From positions 806,001 to 870,000 of the forward strand of contig CAXXVA010000003.1 in NCBI GenBank assembly GCA_963675365.2: a stretch of 64,000 bases of DNA. The letters are read 5' to 3'. This DNA is from CAXXOK01 sp963675365. Its GTDB lineage: Bacteria > Bacillota > Clostridia > Christensenellales > Aristaeellaceae. This document shows positions 1 through 8,713 of the stretch, piece by piece. Position numbers and translations under genes: made by a program. Each line of letters starts with the position of its first letter. Positions within the stretch are counted from its first letter, which is position 1. The notes beneath the pieces were generated by a model. That model did not search any database. It was given only the letters and a program-made list of their open reading frames with translations, and had not been told where the DNA came from.

Positions 1-1669
1 TGCGAAGCTTCTCCGCCTCGTCGCGAAGGCGTATGGTTTCCTGCCGGGTCGTTTCGGCGATCACGCGTTCCTTTTCAGCGATGCCGCGGTGGTATTCGGC
101 ATTGGCGATGACGTCCTCAAAGCGGACGTCGTTTTTGGACAGCAATTCCTTCGCTTCCTGAATCAGCTCCGGGCTTAAGCCGAGCTTGGAACTGATCTCA
201 AAGGCGTTGGATTTGCCGGGGATACCGATGGACAGGCGGTAGGTAGGCCGCAGGGTTTCGATATCGAACTCCACGCTTGCGTTTTCCGCGCCATCGGTGG
301 TCATGGCGAACACCTTCAGTTCGCTGTAATGCGTGGTTGCGAGCGTGCGGATGCCTCGATCCAGCATGTATAAAAGGATCGTCTGCGCCAGCGCCGCGCC
401 CTCCGTGGGGTCGGTCCCCGCGCCAAGCTCGTCAAACAGGGTCAGGTCGTTTGATTGCACTTGGGATAGAATCTCCACGATATTCTTCATATGGCCGGAA
501 AACGTGGACAGCGACTGCTCGATGGACTGCTCGTCGCCGATATCGGCGTAAACGTGATCAAATACCGCAAGCTCCGTGCCAAACTCGGCGGGTACGTGCA
601 GGCCGGCCTGCATCATCAACGTGAACAGGCCGACGGTTTTCAGCGTCACGGTCTTGCCGCCGGTGTTTGGGCCGGTGATGACAAGTGTGGTGAACTGCTT
701 TCCGATATGGATATTGCAGGGCACGACGGTTTGCGGGTCCAGCAGCGGGTGCCGGCCCCGAATAATGTTGATATACCCGTTTCCGTTGATTTTCGGTTCG
801 ACCGCATCCATGCTCCTGGCGAGTACCGCTTTGGCAAAGGCGAAGTCGAGCTTAGCCAGAATGTCGATATTGCTGGTCAGCTCGTCGGCGGCCGCGCCGA
901 CCTGATCGGAGAGCGCCTGCAGGATGCGCTCGATTTCCTTTTTCTCCTGCGCCTGGAGCTGCTTTAAATCGTTGCCAAGCTCTACCACGCTCATCGGCTC
1001 GATAAACAGCGTTGCGCCTGTCGAGCTCTGGTCGTGTACCAGGCCGGGGACACTTCCACGGTATTCGGCCTTGACCGGCACGCAGTAGCGGCCGTTGCGC
1101 ACGGTGATGATCGCTTCCTGCAGGAACTTGGCGTAGCCCGAACCGCGGATGATGGAATTGAGCTTATCGCGCACGCGGTCGCTGACGACGCGCATTTTTT
1201 TGCGAATCTGCGAAAGCTCCGCCGACGCGCGGTCTGCGATTTCCTCGTCGCCGAGAATCGCGCCTGTGATCTCCTGCTCCAGCGCCTGGATGACGGTGAT
1301 CAGCGAGGCGAGGGAGGATAGGATCGGCGTACGGGTATCGTCCTTCAAAAGCATCGCGCGGGCCGCTCTGGCGGCCGCCATGCAGCCCGCGACGTTTAAC
1401 AGTGATCTGGGGGAAAGCATGGCGCCTTTGCGGGCCATGGAAAGCTCGTCCGAAACGTCTTCAAACGAATGAATCGGGTTGCCGCCCGTATAGGCGGCCT
1501 GCGTAACCGCCTCCTGCGTTTCGTCTAAGGCGTGCTGGACCTGATCAAAATCTGCTTCTGGCGTCAGGCGCAGGCAAAGCGCCTCGCCCAGCGGCGTTAC
1601 GCTGCCGGCGGCAAGCTTTTCTCTGATTTTGTCAAATTCCAGCACACGAAACTCACGCTTGATCTTCAT
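1..1669 (-). CDS. mutS2: Endonuclease MutS2, 3' part outside window
   Basis: Homolog of the MutS2 ATPase, which acts on branched DNA and suppresses recombination, or rescues collided ribosomes in some Firmicutes. About 556 codons are present of a family length near 780; the C-terminal Smr nuclease domain lies beyond the left edge. Visible parts are the N-terminal core and lever region, then the MutS ATPase with Walker A TGPNTGGKT near residue 330, the motif DELGAGTDPTEGAALA and a TTHYSELK segment. The final visible residues are a charged coiled coil. The ATG at 1667-1669 follows AAAGGAG. It lies 18 bp after the cyclophilin gene on the same strand and is probably its operon partner. Family assignment is secure; the precise cellular role is not shown by the sequence. 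Confidence 0.93.
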   Translation of the reverse strand, partial: MKIKREFRVLEFDKIREKLAAGSVTPLGEALCLRLTPEADFDQVQHALDETQEAVTQAAYTGGNPIHSFEDVSDELSMARKGAMLSPRSLLNVAGCMAAARAARAMLLKDDTRTPILSSLASLITVIQALEQEITGAILGDEEIADRASAELSQIRKKMRVVSDRVRDKLNSIIRGSGYAKFLQEAIITVRNGRYCVPVKAEYRGSVPGLVHDQSSTGATLFIEPMSVVELGNDLKQLQAQEKKEIERILQALSDQVGAAADELTSNIDILAKLDFAFAKAVLARSMDAVEPKINGNGYINIIRGRHPLLDPQTVVPCNIHIGKQFTTLVITGPNTGGKTVTLKTVGLFTLMMQAGLHVPAEFGTELAVFDHVYADIGDEQSIEQSLSTFSGHMKNIVEILSQVQSNDLTLFDELGAGTDPTEGAALAQTILLYMLDRGIRTLATTHYSELKVFAMTTDGAENASVEFDIETLRPTYRLSIGIPGKSNAFEISSKLGLSPELIQEAKELLSKNDVRFEDVIANAEYHRGIAEKERVIAETTRQETIRLRDEAEKLR

Positions 1670-1687
1670 GTACTGCTCCTTTAAAAC

Positions 1688-2203
1688 TTAAAGTTTGGTA
1701 AACGGATATTCCTCCCCGAACGTTTCCACGCGGATGGACTCGATAACCTGCGGGGTTTGGGGCTTATCGCGGAAATCCGTCGGTGAACTGACGATGCGGT
1801 CGGCTGTATCGATGCCTTCAAGCACCTTGCCGAACGCAGCGTACGAGCCGTCCAAATGGGGGCTGTCGCTCGTCATGACAAAAAACTGGGAACCAGCGCT
1901 GTCCATCGCGGAACTGCGCGCCATGCTGAGCACACCTTTGGTGTGTTTGATTGCGTTTGGATGGCCGTTGTGCACAAACTCACCCTTGATGGCATAGCCG
2001 GGGCCGCCCGTGCCGATGCCCTGGGGGCATCCTCCCTGAATCATAAATCCGGGAATGCAGCGGTGGAAAATCAGGCCGTCGTAGTAGCCGCTGTTGGCAA
2101 GTGCGGTAAAATTGCCTACGGACTGGGGCGCGATTTCGGGATAGAGTTCGCCGGTCATGGTATCGCCGTTTTTCATGGTTATAACAAATGTCGGATTCTT
2201 CAT
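1688..2203 (-). CDS. Peptidyl-prolyl cis-trans isomerase, cyclophilin type
   Basis: Cytoplasmic cyclophilin of 171 residues with no signal peptide, which speeds isomerisation of X-Pro bonds. Family signatures are visible: FHRCIPGFMIQGG with the catalytic Arg, GSQFFVMT, and HLDGSYAAFGKV. In the last motif His replaces the Trp that confers cyclosporin binding in eukaryotic cyclophilins, as in many bacterial members. The start has an AGAAAGGG ribosome site. A promoter lies just upstream at 2243-2270, and mutS2 follows closely. Confidence 0.93.
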   Translation of the reverse strand: MKNPTFVITMKNGDTMTGELYPEIAPQSVGNFTALANSGYYDGLIFHRCIPGFMIQGGCPQGIGTGGPGYAIKGEFVHNGHPNAIKHTKGVLSMARSSAMDSAGSQFFVMTSDSPHLDGSYAAFGKVLEGIDTADRIVSSPTDFRDKPQTPQVIESIRVETFGEEYPFTKL

Positions 2204-2242
2204 ACGATTAATCCCTTTCTAAGGCATAGATTTCATCTTGTT

Positions 2243-2270
2243 ATTATAGCAGAACTGCCCGATCTTGCAA
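2243..2270 (-). promoter_or_regulatory. Sigma-A promoter for cyclophilin-mutS2
   Basis: Reading the minus strand, TTGCAA (2265-2270) is followed after 16 bp by a perfect TATAAT (2243-2248), about 40 bp before the cyclophilin start. Confidence 0.75.
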
Positions 2271-2330
2271 GGAATATGATTGCGGGATGATGGTTCGGCG
2301 TGAAAGCGCGGCTTTGTTTTTTCGTTTCAA

Positions 2331-2359
2331 TTGAAAATTCGGCCGAAATTAGGTATAAT
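2331..2359 (+). promoter_or_regulatory. Sigma-A promoter for the receiver-like/SPFH pair
   Basis: TTGAAA (2331-2336), 17 bp, TATAAT (2354-2359), 35 bp before the GTG start at 2395. Confidence 0.82.
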
Positions 2360-2394
2360 GATTTCATCATCAGAACTATTGGAGGTTGGCGTTT

Positions 2395-3198
2395 GTGTAT
2401 AGGCTCTTGATTGTAACGAAGTCACCGACGATAGAAAAGATATTCGGCGATATCGAAGGCTGGGAAACCATGGGTTTCAAGCCGCCCAGAATACGCAAGA
2501 CTTTTGCGGACGCACTGGATGCTATGGAAAAACATCATATCGACGCGATCGGGATCGATGCGGGCTTTGAGGATCTGGAACTGTGGATGGACGAGCACAA
2601 GCCCTACATCCCGCTGTTCATGCTGTCGGACGATCCGGAGCTTCAGCTGAACATCATCCGGGAAGTGGAAGTTCTCTTAAACCAGATCCATACCGACGAT
2701 TCCGACGACGATTATAATGAGGAAAGCAATTTTGCCGCCGCGCGCGAGCGCTGGATGAAATATCTTCTGTCCCGTCTTTCGCCTACGAAGGAAGACGTGT
2801 TGAAACAGCAGCGTTTGTACCGCTGCTCCGACGATCCCGAAAAACCCTGTATTTTCGCGCGCATCGCGATTCCGCAGGGCGATATGTTCATTACTGAGCG
2901 ATGGCATTACGGCAGCGAACGGCTTGCCACGGCGCTAAGGAACTTTTTCGGAGAAGAATATCAGCAGATGAATATTCATATTGCGGTCGTATCGCCCGAG
3001 GAGGTTCGCGTCGTATTCAGCCCCCGGCCGGACAGCCCGGCGGGCATTACGCCGGATACGAAGACGCGCGAATATATTGAGGAAACGATCGAGCAGATTC
3101 AGCACTATCTGGGTCTTGCAATGAGCCTGACCGAACTGCGGGTATTGAACGGTCTCACGGATTTCGCCGCAAATTGCGCGTGGTGTGACGAACAATAG
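2395..3198 (+). CDS. Degenerate receiver-like protein, unknown function
   Basis: 267 residues from GTG 2395, which sits 9 bases after GGAGG; a TTG at 2386 abuts the ribosome site and is less likely. Residues 1-95 resemble a response-regulator receiver fold: a first strand LLIVTKS, a third strand DAIGIDAG and a fourth strand PLFMLSDD. The acidic pair after strand one and the usual Thr/Ser and Lys positions are not convincing, so phosphorylation is doubtful. An acidic linker (about residues 100-115) leads to a second domain that I do not recognise, ending in a Cys-containing tail. It is followed after 12 bp by the SPFH gene, presumably in one transcript. No DNA-binding motif is evident. Confidence 0.75.
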   Translation: MYRLLIVTKSPTIEKIFGDIEGWETMGFKPPRIRKTFADALDAMEKHHIDAIGIDAGFEDLELWMDEHKPYIPLFMLSDDPELQLNIIREVEVLLNQIHTDDSDDDYNEESNFAAARERWMKYLLSRLSPTKEDVLKQQRLYRCSDDPEKPCIFARIAIPQGDMFITERWHYGSERLATALRNFFGEEYQQMNIHIAVVSPEEVRVVFSPRPDSPAGITPDTKTREYIEETIEQIQHYLGLAMSLTELRVLNGLTDFAANCAWCDEQ

Positions 3199-3210
3199 GA
3201 GGATACGGGC

Positions 3211-4269
3211 ATGGGATTGTTTAAAAAAATCATAACAAGCCAGTTTATCGACGTTATCGAATGGAAAGACGCAACCCAGAACACCATGGTGTACCGTTAC
3301 GACATGGACGGCAAAGAGATCATGATGGGCGCACAGCTCACCGTGCGCGAAAGCCAGCTTGCCGTGTTTGTCAACGAAGGCCAGCTCGCCGATATCTTCG
3401 AGCCCGGCCGGTATGAACTGTCCACCAGCAACATGCCGATCATGACGGCGCTTAAGTCCTGGAAATTCGGTTTTAAATCGCCGTTCAAGTCGGACGTATA
3501 CTTCATCAACACCAAGCAGTTCCTTGACCGCAAGTGGGGGACCAGCAACCCGGTCATGATGCGCGACGCCGAGTTCGGCATGATCCGCATCCGGGCGTTT
3601 GGTATCTTCGCGTTCCGCGTCAAGGACCCCGAAGTGTTCTTAAAAGAGGTCTTCGGCACCAACGGTATGTTTACTGTTGAGGACGTGGAAGGCCAGATCA
3701 AACGCACGCTGGTTTCGGGCTTGAGCGACGCGATCGCCGAGAGCAAGATTCCGGCGCTGGATATGGCTGCCAATTACCAGGAGCTCAGCGCGTTTGTGCA
3801 GAAGGCGCTCAATCCGCAGGTGGAAGCGCTTGGCCTAACGCTGACCAATTTCATTATCGAGAATATCAGCCTTCCCGAGGACGTGGAAAAGGCGATCGAC
3901 AAGCGCACCTCCATGAGTGTTGCGGGCGACCTGAACAAATACACGCAGTACCAGGCGGCCGAAGCCATGCGCGAAGCCGCCAACAACCCAAACGGCGGCA
4001 TGGCCGGTATGGGCGTTGGCATGGGCGCGGGCGCGGCGATGGGGCAGATGTTCGCCCAGAGCATGAACGCGGCCAGCCAACCGCAAGTCCCGCAAACAGC
4101 GCCGACGGTGCCCTGCATCAACTGCGGCAAGCAAATTCCGCAGGGCAACAAATTCTGTTCCCACTGCGGCGCGGCGCAAACCCCGCAGGACAAGACCTGC
4201 GCAAACTGCGGTGCGAAGCTGAACGCCGACGCCAAGTTCTGCCCGGAGTGCGGAACGAAAGCTGAATAA
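3211..4269 (+). CDS. SPFH-domain protein with C-terminal double zinc ribbon
   Basis: 352 residues. Residues 1-240 match the SPFH/virion-core-protein type (YdjI-like) found in Firmicutes, including FINTKQFLDRKWGT and the late segment GLTLTNFIIENISLPEDVEKAIDKR. A Gly/Met/Ala-rich linker follows (about 255-295), then two CxxC zinc ribbons (CINCGKQIPQGNKFCSHCG and CANCGAKLNADAKFCPECG). No transmembrane segment is seen, so membrane contact would be peripheral. In B. subtilis the related YdjI works with PspA/YdjH at stressed membranes; no pspA is nearby here. It shares a promoter with the upstream receiver-like gene and ends at a strong terminator. Confidence 0.85.
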   Translation: MGLFKKIITSQFIDVIEWKDATQNTMVYRYDMDGKEIMMGAQLTVRESQLAVFVNEGQLADIFEPGRYELSTSNMPIMTALKSWKFGFKSPFKSDVYFINTKQFLDRKWGTSNPVMMRDAEFGMIRIRAFGIFAFRVKDPEVFLKEVFGTNGMFTVEDVEGQIKRTLVSGLSDAIAESKIPALDMAANYQELSAFVQKALNPQVEALGLTLTNFIIENISLPEDVEKAIDKRTSMSVAGDLNKYTQYQAAEAMREAANNPNGGMAGMGVGMGAGAAMGQMFAQSMNAASQPQVPQTAPTVPCINCGKQIPQGNKFCSHCGAAQTPQDKTCANCGAKLNADAKFCPECGTKAE

Positions 4270-4279
4270 TCAAGCAAAT

Positions 4280-4310
4280 AAAAAGGCCTCCGAATTCGGA
4301 GGCCTTTTTT
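4280..4310. terminator. Bidirectional rho-independent terminator
   Basis: An A-run, GGCCTCCGAATTCGGAGGCC and a T-run form a perfect stem with tails on both sides. It lies between the convergent SPFH gene and the GGGtGRT gene, so it serves both. Confidence 0.93.
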
Positions 4311-4322
4311 GATATCAATTTG

Positions 4323-5321
4323 TTATTTGGAAGCTTCCTCGATGGCCACGGCGACCGCAACGGTCGCGCCGACCATGGGGTTGTTGCCCATGCCGATCAG
4401 GCCCATCATCTCCACGTGGGCGGGTACGGAGGAAGAACCCGCAAACTGCGCGTCCGAATGCATACGGCCAAGCGTATCTGTCATGCCGTAGCTGGCGGGG
4501 CCTGCGGCCATGTTGTCGGGGTGCAGGGTGCGGCCGGTGCCGCCGCCGCTGGCGACGGAGAAGTACTTCCTGCCGTTTTCCACGCACCATTTTTTATAGG
4601 TGCCGGCCACCGGGTGCTGGAAGCGGGTGGGATTGGTGGAGTTGCCGGTAATGGACACGTCCACTTTTTCCTGGATCATCACGGAAACGCCTTCCACCAC
4701 GTCGTCGCAGCCGTAGCAGCGCACCTTGGCGCGCTCACCGCTGGAATACGCGGTTTCTTTGGCGATGTTCGCGGTGCCGGTGGAATAATCCATTTCGGTC
4801 TTCACATAGGTAAAGCCGTTGATGCGGCTGATAATATAAGCCGCGTCCTTGCCAAGGCCGTTCAAAATCACGCGCAGGGGAACCTTACGCACCTTGTTGG
4901 CGGTACGCGCGATGCCGATCGCGCCCTCGGCGGCGGCAAAGCTTTCATGCCCGGCAAGGAAACAGAAGCAGCCGGTTTCCTCTCTAAGGAGCATTGCGCC
5001 AAGGTTGCCGTGGCCAAGGCCGACCTTGCGCTGGTCGGCGACCGAGCCGGGGATGCAGAACGTCTGCAGGCCGACGCCGATGGCTTCGGCCGCTTCGGCG
5101 GCGGTTTTCACGCCTTTTTTCAATGCGATCGCCGTGCCCAGCATATACGCCCACACGGCGTTTTCAAAGGCGATTTTCTGTACGCCCATTACGATGCCGC
5201 GCACGTCCACGCCCTTGCCCTTTACATACTCCGCCATCGAATCAAGGTCCTTGAAGCCGTATTCCGCAAGAACTTTTTCGATCTGCGCTATTCTTCTTTC
5301 ATATCCTTCAAATGTCGCCAT
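4323..5321 (-). CDS. GGGtGRT family protein
   Basis: 332 residues from ATG 5319-5321, 8 bases after GAGG; an in-frame GTG at 5330 overlaps the ribosome site. It carries the signature that names the family, SGGGTGRTLHPDNMAAGP, near residues 250-270. No transmembrane segment or signal peptide is seen. Biochemical function is unknown. In anaerobes the family is repeatedly encoded beside a NifU-like scaffold, as here (gap of about 24 bp). Cys residues occur in ETGCFCFL and RCYGCDD, so a metal or Fe-S link is plausible but inferred only from context. A strong terminator follows. Confidence 0.85.
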   Translation of the reverse strand: MATFEGYERRIAQIEKVLAEYGFKDLDSMAEYVKGKGVDVRGIVMGVQKIAFENAVWAYMLGTAIALKKGVKTAAEAAEAIGVGLQTFCIPGSVADQRKVGLGHGNLGAMLLREETGCFCFLAGHESFAAAEGAIGIARTANKVRKVPLRVILNGLGKDAAYIISRINGFTYVKTEMDYSTGTANIAKETAYSSGERAKVRCYGCDDVVEGVSVMIQEKVDVSITGNSTNPTRFQHPVAGTYKKWCVENGRKYFSVASGGGTGRTLHPDNMAAGPASYGMTDTLGRMHSDAQFAGSSSVPAHVEMMGLIGMGNNPMVGATVAVAVAIEEASK

Positions 5322-5345
5322 ATCTTTCACCTCGTTCTTTCGGAA

Positions 5346-6038
5346 TTACTGTCTGCGCGGGTCGATGGTCTCGACCGCTTCGTCAAAGCGCCCGTACGTG
5401 CCCACGTTCTTCTCAAATGCGTCCTTGGGGTTTTCACCCTTGCGGATGGCTTCCATCATCTTGCCGAGGTTTACGTACTTGTAGCCGATGATTTCCTTGT
5501 CCTTGTCCAGGGCAAGTTCCATCACATAGCCTTCGGCCATTTCAAGGTACCGGGGGCCTTTGGCGAGCGTACCGTACATCGTGCCGATCTGGCTGCGGTG
5601 GCCTTTACCGAGGTCTTCAAGCCCTGCGCCGATTTCCAGACCGCCTTCGGAAAACGCGCTCTGCGTGCGGCCGTAAGCGATCTGCAAAAAGAGCTCGCGC
5701 ATCGCGGTGTTGATCGCGTCGCAGACGAGGTCGGTGTTTATGGCTTCGAGCACCGTTTTACCGGGTAAAATCTCGCTGGCCATGGCCGCGGAATGGGTCA
5801 TGCCCGAGCAGCCGAGGGTTTCTACAAGCGCTTCGACGATCACGCCTTTTTTTACGTTCAGGGACAGCTTGCACGCGCCCTGCTGCGGCGCGCACCAGCC
5901 CACACCATGTGTGAAGCCTGAAATATCGGTGATCTGCCGGCTCTGAACCCAAGCGCCCTCTTCGGGGATGGGAGCCGGGCCATGGTTGGGGCCCTGCTTG
6001 ACGCAAACCATTTCTTCCACTTCTCTGGAATAATGCAT
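5346..6038 (-). CDS. NifU-like iron-sulfur cluster assembly scaffold protein
   Basis: 230 residues. The IscU/NifU N-terminal fold is recognisable from VEALVETLGCSGMTHSAAMASEIL, where the GCSGM...A segment carries the first scaffold Cys; further Cys residues occur at GWCAPQQGACK and DLVCDA. It is longer than IscU/SufU (about 130-150) because of an N-terminal extension and a C-terminal helical part typical of the clostridial paralog that travels with the GGGtGRT gene. The ATG has AGGAGG 8 bases upstream. Whether it builds general Fe-S clusters or serves one partner is unknown; the tight pairing suggests the latter. Confidence 0.82.
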   Translation of the reverse strand: MHYSREVEEMVCVKQGPNHGPAPIPEEGAWVQSRQITDISGFTHGVGWCAPQQGACKLSLNVKKGVIVEALVETLGCSGMTHSAAMASEILPGKTVLEAINTDLVCDAINTAMRELFLQIAYGRTQSAFSEGGLEIGAGLEDLGKGHRSQIGTMYGTLAKGPRYLEMAEGYVMELALDKDKEIIGYKYVNLGKMMEAIRKGENPKDAFEKNVGTYGRFDEAVETIDPRRQ

Positions 6039-6086
6039 GGATGATAGCCTCCTATTCTTGGGTCTCGAAATAAAAATCCAAAAAAC

Positions 6087-6095
6087 AGTATACCA
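6087..6095 (-). promoter_or_regulatory. Extended -10 promoter for scaffold-GGGtGRT operon
   Basis: On the minus strand TGGTATACT matches the extended -10 form TGNTATAAT. A weak TTGTGG lies 16 bp upstream. The element follows the L,D-transpeptidase hairpin and precedes the scaffold start by about 50 bp. Confidence 0.55.
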
Positions 6096-6096
6096 T

Positions 6097-6130
6097 AAAG
6101 ACGCGAAACCACAAAGTGTTCCGCGTCTTT
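6097..6130 (-). terminator. Probable terminator of L,D-transpeptidase gene
   Basis: AAAGACGCG pairs perfectly with CGCGTCTTT across a 16-nt loop just past the stop at 6151. The T-tract is short, so efficiency may be modest. Confidence 0.55.
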
Positions 6131-6150
6131 TCGTGAATGATTTAACAATA

Positions 6151-7887
6151 TTATCCCTGCGGCGCAGGCGTTGCGGCTGGAGCCGGCGTATCGGAAGGCA
6201 AAGGCTCTGGCGTGAACGTCGGCGCGGGGGATGGCGTAATTTCCGGCGTCGGAGTCTCGGGATTTAGAATATCGGCATAGAGAACGTTAAGGGTCTTGAC
6301 GCCCGCAACGCCGTCCATTCCGATTCCGTTTGCTTTCTGGAAGGCTTTCACGGCCTTTTCCGTGCCCTGCAGGTAGGTTCCGGTCGCCATATAGCCCGTG
6401 AAGTATCCAAGCTCCTTGAGCTTCATCTGCAGCCAGTATACGTCCTCGCCGGTGGAGTTGAGCTTCATCGTACGGAACGGCTGGGGCGGCATCGCGTCGC
6501 TTTGATACGCGGGCGAGGCGGTCGGCTCCGGGGTGACGGGTGCGCTGGTCCAACTGGAGGAAAGCGATTTGGGTTTGAGCGCGGCGCGAAGCTCCTGATC
6601 CAGCGGAAGATCTTCGGTGATCGTCACCTGCGTGCCTTCGCCGACGTTTTCGTAAATCCAAAGCGCGTCGTGGTTTAGCAGCCGGATACAGCCGTGCGAC
6701 GCGCGGGACCCGAGCAGATTGTAGCTTTTGCGGCTTAATGCGTTTAGGTCCACTTCGTTATAGATCACGGAGTGGAAGGCGATGTTTTCATTGATCTTCG
6801 TCCAGAACTGCGCATAGCTGCCGTACAGGGAGAAAAACGCCCAGCGCGCCTTGGTGCCATCCAGCGTAAAGATCCCGACGTCGCTCGGGGTGCCCGTTTT
6901 TCCCGTGGAGCAAACCATAAAACGAACCGGCACGGTATGCTCGCCGTTTTCGTCAAGGCCGTAAGCGATGACCGCCTGGTTTTTCACATCTACGGTCAGC
7001 GCATAGGGGATTGGCGTGGGTTCGGGCGTGGGGCGCGGGGTGGCCGACGCGTCCAGCGCATACTCCAGATCAAACAGCGCGTTCCAGGTTTCCGTACCCG
7101 TGATACCGTCTACCTTGAGGCCGTTGTTCTCCTGAAACGCCTTAACGGCGGCGATGGTCAGGTTCATGTAGTTGCCGCTGATCGGGCCGTCAAAGTAATG
7201 AAGTTCGGTCAGGCGCTCCTGTACCTGTTTCACGCGGCTGCCCTGCGAGCCGCGGGTTAATTTTCCGTTATATTCGATATCGTATGTTTTCTGCTCGGAG
7301 TCGGCGCCGTCGGCCGCGAAGACGATATCGTTGATATCGCCAAGATTATCGGTGGCTTCGGCTCCGGCTTCCTGAAACCTGGAAAGCGCGGCGCTGGAAA
7401 ACAGCATCCGCTGGGTTTCGACGTCCGCCGTGCCTGTAGCGTCAAGTCCGCTTTTTTCCTGAAACAGCTTGATGCCGTAGGTCGTGCCTTCCAGATAATC
7501 ACCGGAGACCTTGCCGTTATAGTAATCAAGCGCGATCAGACGCTCCTGGATGCGTTTGACGTCGTCGCCCGAATCGCCGGTGGTCAGCACACGGTACTGT
7601 GCGCTGAAGATCATGGCTTCGGTTTCGCCGTCCACGATGCCGGTCGGTTCCAGGCCGTAGTCCATTTGAAACTGCATAACGGCGTCTTTTGTGCCGTCCA
7701 GATAATTGCCGGTGATTTTGCCTTCGTAGTAACCGAGCGTTTGCAGCTGTTCCTGGATCAGCAATACGTTTTCGCCGTTGTCACCGTATTGCATGGGCTG
7801 ATAGCCGAGGTCTTCCGACTCGGCGGCAGCGCTGACCAGCGATACACAAAGCGCGAAACACACAAACAGGCTGACAAAGCGTTTCAT
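6151..7887 (-). CDS. L,D-transpeptidase (YkuD) with four peptidoglycan-binding domains
   Basis: 578 residues from the ATG at 7885-7887, with AAAGGA 8 bases upstream; an ATG three codons earlier overlaps that site. An N-terminal signal peptide ends near VSAAAESED. Three PG_binding_1 repeats lie at about residues 30-90, 95-155 and 205-265, each with the NVLLIQEQLQTLGYYEGKITGN-like pattern. The YkuD domain follows (about 300-420) with the catalytic SHGCIRL motif near 395, then a fourth PG-binding repeat (about 460-535). Pro/Thr-rich linkers separate the parts and the protein ends in a Pro-rich tail. It would form 3-3 cross-links or attach proteins to peptidoglycan outside the cell. It is the last gene of the dcw-like unit. 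Confidence 0.92.
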   Translation of the reverse strand: MKRFVSLFVCFALCVSLVSAAAESEDLGYQPMQYGDNGENVLLIQEQLQTLGYYEGKITGNYLDGTKDAVMQFQMDYGLEPTGIVDGETEAMIFSAQYRVLTTGDSGDDVKRIQERLIALDYYNGKVSGDYLEGTTYGIKLFQEKSGLDATGTADVETQRMLFSSAALSRFQEAGAEATDNLGDINDIVFAADGADSEQKTYDIEYNGKLTRGSQGSRVKQVQERLTELHYFDGPISGNYMNLTIAAVKAFQENNGLKVDGITGTETWNALFDLEYALDASATPRPTPEPTPIPYALTVDVKNQAVIAYGLDENGEHTVPVRFMVCSTGKTGTPSDVGIFTLDGTKARWAFFSLYGSYAQFWTKINENIAFHSVIYNEVDLNALSRKSYNLLGSRASHGCIRLLNHDALWIYENVGEGTQVTITEDLPLDQELRAALKPKSLSSSWTSAPVTPEPTASPAYQSDAMPPQPFRTMKLNSTGEDVYWLQMKLKELGYFTGYMATGTYLQGTEKAVKAFQKANGIGMDGVAGVKTLNVLYADILNPETPTPEITPSPAPTFTPEPLPSDTPAPAATPAPQG

Positions 7888-7909
7888 TGGGCACATCCTT
7901 TACGGTCGT

Positions 7910-8710
7910 TCAAAGGTATTCTATCATATCCGAAAGGCGATCGAAAACCAAATCGGGCTGAACTTGAGAATTTACAATATCTTCTTTTTTCGTTTCACCG
8001 GACAGAACCAGGATTCCAAGCATACCGTGCATCGCGGCCATGGCGACGTCGGTATACAACCTGTCGCCGACCATCGCGAGCTGATCGGGCCTGAAGCCGG
8101 TTAGGCGCACCGCCTCGTCCACGATGCCCTGATTGGGTTTGCCGATTATGATATCGGGTTTACGCCCCGCGCTGGCCTCGATGAACGCGATGATCGCGCC
8201 GATGTCCGGTGCAAAACCGGTTTCCGTCGGACAGTTGAAATCCGGGTGGGTCGCGATATAGGGCAGACCCGCGCGCACGAAATCGCACACGGCGGTCATT
8301 TTCGCGTAATCCAGCGTCGTATCATATCCGATCAGCACGTAATCCGGGTTATCGTTATCGATAGCAATACCAGTTGCTTCAAGCTCGGAACGGAGCATGT
8401 CCGTACCGAGTAAAAAGGCGCGCTGGCCCGGAAAGGATTTCAGCGCGTACTGCGCCGTGGCCTGCCCGGAGGTCAGCACGCGCAGGAAGGGCTCCCGCAC
8501 GCCCATGCCTTTGAGCTTTTCCACATACACCGCGGCGGATTTTGAGGAGTTGTTGGTCAGGAACATCGCCTGCCTGCCTGTGGCTTGTACTTGGTTTAGA
8601 AAATCAATGGAACCGTCCAAAAGTTTGTTTCCCAGATAAATAGTGCCGTCCATGTCCAGTAAAAAACAGCGGATGGGTCTTAATTTGTCCGTAATGCTCT
8701 GTCGGTTCAT
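7910..8710 (-). CDS. HAD-IIA family phosphatase (NagD-like)
   Basis: 266 residues. HAD motif I is LLDMDGTIYLGN near the N-terminus, motif II FLTNNSS, a Lys in IIGKPNQGI, and motif III MVGDRLYTDVAMA. The C2-type cap makes it class IIA, which includes NagD, AraL and phosphoglycolate phosphatase-like enzymes, often with broad sugar-phosphate specificity. It starts 3 bp after ftsQ with GGGAG upstream, so it is co-transcribed with cell-wall genes; a role in sugar-phosphate clean-up is inference only. Confidence 0.88.
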   Translation of the reverse strand: MNRQSITDKLRPIRCFLLDMDGTIYLGNKLLDGSIDFLNQVQATGRQAMFLTNNSSKSAAVYVEKLKGMGVREPFLRVLTSGQATAQYALKSFPGQRAFLLGTDMLRSELEATGIAIDNDNPDYVLIGYDTTLDYAKMTAVCDFVRAGLPYIATHPDFNCPTETGFAPDIGAIIAFIEASAGRKPDIIIGKPNQGIVDEAVRLTGFRPDQLAMVGDRLYTDVAMAAMHGMLGILVLSGETKKEDIVNSQVQPDLVFDRLSDMIEYL

Positions 8711-8713
8711 GGT

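Noticed and set aside
4320..5768. 482-codon open frame on the plus strand
   Set aside because: It is antisense to the GGGtGRT and scaffold genes, both of which have clear family motifs and ribosome sites; long mirror frames are expected in GC-rich coding DNA.
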